64,000 bases of DNA from Methylobacterium sp. WSM2598 (GTDB lineage Bacteria; Pseudomonadota; Alphaproteobacteria; Rhizobiales; Beijerinckiaceae): positions 2,530,365 through 2,594,364 of the forward strand of contig NZ_KB900609.1 in the NCBI RefSeq assembly GCF_000379105.1, written 5' to 3'. This document shows, one piece after another, positions 61,383-64,000 of this stretch; position 1 is the first letter of the stretch; each line of letters begins with the position of its first letter. The notes beneath the pieces were generated by a model. The model was not told where the DNA came from. It saw only the letters and a list, made by a program, of their open reading frames with translations, and did no database searches. The position numbers and the translations under genes were made by a program.

Positions 61383-62516
61383 ATGCGCAGGCGCTGGCTG
61401 GCAGCGATGGTCTCGGCGCTCGTCCTGGCGGCGGGGGGGCGGGCGCTCGGGCAGGCCCCGGGCGGCGCCCCGCCGACCGTGGTCGTCGCCAAGCCCGTGG
61501 TGAAGGAGGTGGTCGAGCGCGACGACTACACCGGCCGCTTCAACGCGGTCGACTACGTCGAGGTGCGCGCCCGGGTGACCGGCTACCTGGAGAAGATCCA
61601 CTTCCAGGACGGCGCCGTGGTGAAGAAGGGCGACCTGCTCTTCACCATCGACCGGCGCCCCTACAAGGCGGCCCTCGACCAGGCCCAGGCCTCCCTCGCC
61701 TCGGCGCAGGCCCGCCTCACCTTCGCCCAGACCGACCTCGAGCGCGCCCAGACGCTCAGCCGCTCGGGCAACATCTCCGAGCAGGTCACCGACCAGCGCC
61801 GGCAGGCCTCGCTCACCGCGCAGGCCGACGTCGACAACGCCACCGCGGCCCTGCGGCAGGCCCAGCTCAACTACGACTTCACCGAGGTGCGCTCGCCGAT
61901 CACCGGGCGCATCTCCCAGCGCAACGTGACCGAGGGCAACATCGTCATCACCGACCAGACGATGCTGACCACGATCGTGTCGCTCGACCCGATCTACTTC
62001 TCGTTCACGGTCGACGAGCGCTCCTTCCTGACCTACCAGGGCACCCTCCGGATCGGCATGGGCGCGACCCAGAAGGAGCACACGGTGCCGATCCTGGTGG
62101 CGCTCACCGGCGAGGACAAGCCGAGCCGCAAGGGCCAGCTCAACTTCGTCGACAACCGCGTCGACGAATCGACCGGCACCGTGCTGCTGCGCGCCACGGT
62201 CGAGAATCCGGACAACTTCATCAAGCCGGGCCTGTTCGGGGTGGTGAGCATGCCGGCCTCGCAGCCCTACAAGGGCGTGCTGATCCCCGACGAGGCGGTG
62301 GCGGCCAACCAGGACAAGCGCATCGTCTACGTGGTCGCGGACGACAACACCGTCTCCTCCCGCAACGTGCGCCTCGGGCCGAAGATCGACGGCTACCGGA
62401 TCGTCCGCGACGGGCTGAAGGGCGACGAGACCATCGTGATCAGCGGGCTCACCCGGGTCCGGCCGGGCGCCAAGGTGACGCCGGACCGCAAGGACCTGCC
62501 CCCGACCCGGACCTGA
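61383..62516 (+). CDS. RND efflux periplasmic adaptor subunit
   Basis: 377 residues. Signal peptide (LAAMVSALVLAAGGRALG), then barrel-sandwich parts EVRARVTGYLEKIHFQDGAV and VRSPITGRISQRNVTEGN around a coiled-coil hairpin (ALDQAQASLASAQARLTFAQ to ADVDNATAALRQAQLNYDF), then the beta-barrel and membrane-proximal domain (GQLNFVDNRVDESTGTVLLR). MFP protein of the AcrA/MexE type, but no lipobox Cys is seen. It is followed by the pump gene after 156 bp. Confidence 0.94.
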   Translation: MRRRWLAAMVSALVLAAGGRALGQAPGGAPPTVVVAKPVVKEVVERDDYTGRFNAVDYVEVRARVTGYLEKIHFQDGAVVKKGDLLFTIDRRPYKAALDQAQASLASAQARLTFAQTDLERAQTLSRSGNISEQVTDQRRQASLTAQADVDNATAALRQAQLNYDFTEVRSPITGRISQRNVTEGNIVITDQTMLTTIVSLDPIYFSFTVDERSFLTYQGTLRIGMGATQKEHTVPILVALTGEDKPSRKGQLNFVDNRVDESTGTVLLRATVENPDNFIKPGLFGVVSMPASQPYKGVLIPDEAVAANQDKRIVYVVADDNTVSSRNVRLGPKIDGYRIVRDGLKGDETIVISGLTRVRPGAKVTPDRKDLPPTRT

Positions 62517-62672
62517 CCGGGCGTCCCGACACCCGGGGCGCACGGCGCCCCGACACGCGGGGGCGCCGCCGCCCCCTCCGAGCGGGGCGCCCCTCCCGGA
62601 GGGGTGCCGCGCCCCCAAGGCCACGACAGAGCGGCCGGCCGCCCGCGGGCGGAGCCGGGCCGGAGGTCTCCG

Positions 62673-64000
62673 ATGCGGTTTGCCCACTTCTTCGTCGACC
62701 GGCCGATCTTCGCCTCGGTGACGTCGATCGTCATCCTGATCATCGGCTACGTCTCGTACATCTCGCTGCCGGTCTCGCAATATCCCGAGATCGTGCCGCC
62801 CACCGTGGTGGTGCGCGCCTCCTACCCGGGCGCCAATGCCGAGACCGTGGCGGCCACCATCGCGACGCCGATCGAGCAGGAGATCAACGGCGTCGACAAC
62901 ATGCTCTACATGTCGTCGCTGTCGACGAACGACGGCAACATGCAGTTGACCATCACGTTCGCGCTCGGCACCAACCTCGACATCGCCAACGTGCTGGTCC
63001 AGAACCGGCTCTCGGTGGCGACGCCGCGGCTGCCGCCGGACGTGCGCAACCTCGGCGTCACGGTCCGCAAGTCCTCGCCCGACCTGATGATGGTCGTTCA
63101 CCTGCTGTCGCCCGACAACACCTACGACCAGAACTACATCGCCAACTACATCTACCTGCGCATCCGCGACCAGCTGCTGCGCCTGAACGGCGTCGGCGAC
63201 ATCACGGTGTTCGGCGGCAGCGAGTACGCCCTGCGGCTGTGGCTCGACCCGGACAAGCTCGCGGCCTACCAGCTCTCGACCACCGACGTGATCGGCGCCC
63301 TGCAGGAGCAGAACGTCCAGGTCGCCTCGGGCGCCCTCGGCGCCCCGCCCTCGCCGACGAGCCAAGCCTTCCAGCTCGTGGTGCAGACGCAGGGCCGCTT
63401 CCAGGACCCGAACGAGTTCCGCAAGGTGATCGTGAAGGCCTCGGAGGGGCGGCTCGTGCGCATCTCCGACATCGCCCGCGTCGAGATGGGCCAGAAGGAC
63501 TACGTCACCCAGTCCTTCCTGAACGGCCAGCCGGCGATCGGCGTCGGCGTCTTCCAGCGCCCCGGCACCAACGCGCTCGAAGCGGCCGAGACCGTGCAGA
63601 GCCTGATGAAGGAGCTGGCCAAGGACTTCCCGCCCGGGCTCGAGTACCGCATCGCCTACAATCCGACCGAGTTCATCGCCGAGTCGGTGCACGAGGTCTA
63701 CAAGACGCTCGGCGAGGCGGTGGTCCTCGTCGTGGTGGTGATCCTGGTCTTCCTGCAGAGCTGGCGCACCGCGCTGGTGCCGATCATCGCGATCCCGGTC
63801 TCCCTCGTCGGCACCTTCGCGGTGATGGCGGCGCTCGGCTTCTCGCTCAACAACCTGACCCTGTTCGGGCTGGTGCTCGCCATCGGCATCGTGGTCGACG
63901 ACGCGATCGTGGTGGTGGAGAACGTCGAGCGCAACATCTCGGACGGACTCTCCCCCGGCGAGGCCGCCCACAAGACCATGGACGAGGTCGGCGGCGCCGT
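62673..64000 (+). CDS. RND multidrug efflux inner-membrane pump (HAE1), 5' part
   Basis: The first 442 codons of an AcrB-type pump; it runs off the right edge without a stop. The start MRFAHFFVDRPIFASVTSIV is helix 1; SQYPEIVPPTVVVRASYPGA opens the porter domain; FLNGQPAIGVGVFQRPGTNA follows. GFSLNNLTLFGLVLAIGIVV then DDAIVVVENVER is the helix-4 proton-relay region with its pair of Asp residues. With the adaptor upstream it forms an operon for drug or solvent export; no outer-membrane channel gene is in view. Confidence 0.95.
   Translation, partial: MRFAHFFVDRPIFASVTSIVILIIGYVSYISLPVSQYPEIVPPTVVVRASYPGANAETVAATIATPIEQEINGVDNMLYMSSLSTNDGNMQLTITFALGTNLDIANVLVQNRLSVATPRLPPDVRNLGVTVRKSSPDLMMVVHLLSPDNTYDQNYIANYIYLRIRDQLLRLNGVGDITVFGGSEYALRLWLDPDKLAAYQLSTTDVIGALQEQNVQVASGALGAPPSPTSQAFQLVVQTQGRFQDPNEFRKVIVKASEGRLVRISDIARVEMGQKDYVTQSFLNGQPAIGVGVFQRPGTNALEAAETVQSLMKELAKDFPPGLEYRIAYNPTEFIAESVHEVYKTLGEAVVLVVVVILVFLQSWRTALVPIIAIPVSLVGTFAVMAALGFSLNNLTLFGLVLAIGIVVDDAIVVVENVERNISDGLSPGEAAHKTMDEVGGA

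Noticed and set aside
61152-63971. 939-codon open frame opposite the RND efflux genes
   Set aside because: The product is His/Asp/Arg-rich with no fold; the plus strand encodes clear adaptor and pump proteins.

Overview
The window is GC-rich DNA (roughly 70-75% by eye) with densely packed genes. It fits a Methylobacterium/Methylorubrum-type alphaproteobacterium (Rhizobiales). The evidence is a cluster of archaeal-type C1-cofactor genes (MfnB-like synthase, MfnE-like kinase, a DHPS-like protein, a DUF447-like protein) joined to an MxaD-like periplasmic protein, plus an ExoR-like protein, an NrsF-regulated ECF sigma factor and a RhtX/RhtA-type siderophore system. The assignment is inferred from gene content; no rRNA or tRNA gene was found. 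Most open frames opposite the genes are GC-driven shadows and were left out.

Layout. 0.4-6 kb: methanofuran/tetrahydromethanopterin-type cofactor genes running into an MxaD-like protein and a YVTN beta-propeller. 6-11.5 kb: alkanesulfonate monooxygenase, small secreted or membrane proteins, glutathione peroxidase, DUF1348-type protein, ArgC, and a DUF5872/histone-H1-tail-like protein with a repetitive tail. 11.7-16.4 kb: a secreted caspase-like protease, a two-domain DUF4399 protein, and a secreted caspase-FGE fusion that has lost the key residues of both domains. 16.5-20 kb: M20 peptidase, HD-GYP protein, Rrf2 regulator and dUTPase. 20.2-25.1 kb: a GntR-controlled transport and amidase operon behind a perfect palindromic operator. 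25-34.6 kb: asparaginase, degenerate-receiver diguanylate cyclase, LuxR regulator, topoisomerase IB, glycosyltransferase, ETF-beta lysine methyltransferase, patatin, IspG. 34.8-45 kb: Kup, a glycosyltransferase with an in-frame minisatellite, an ECF sigma factor between two NrsF paralogues, DUF1223 protein, dihydroxyacid dehydratase, ExoR-like protein, GST. 45.1-57.6 kb: a complete hydroxamate-citrate siderophore locus with iucABCD-order biosynthesis, ShiF-like exporter, RhtX-like importer, TonB receptor and AraC regulator. 57.7-64 kb: PuuE-UraD fusion, glycosyltransferase, rhodanese, and an RND efflux pair cut by the right edge.

The most unusual structure is not a protein. Two dispersed repeat families sit in intergenic gaps, and in all five places their terminal motif supplies the stop codon of a flanking gene (GTGATCCG supplies TGA; CTAG supplies TAG). 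One family keeps a hairpin whose two arms differ together between variants, which implies selection on structure. Several tandem minisatellites (13, 15, 18 and 26 bp units), two of them inside genes, show that short repeats are actively expanding here.
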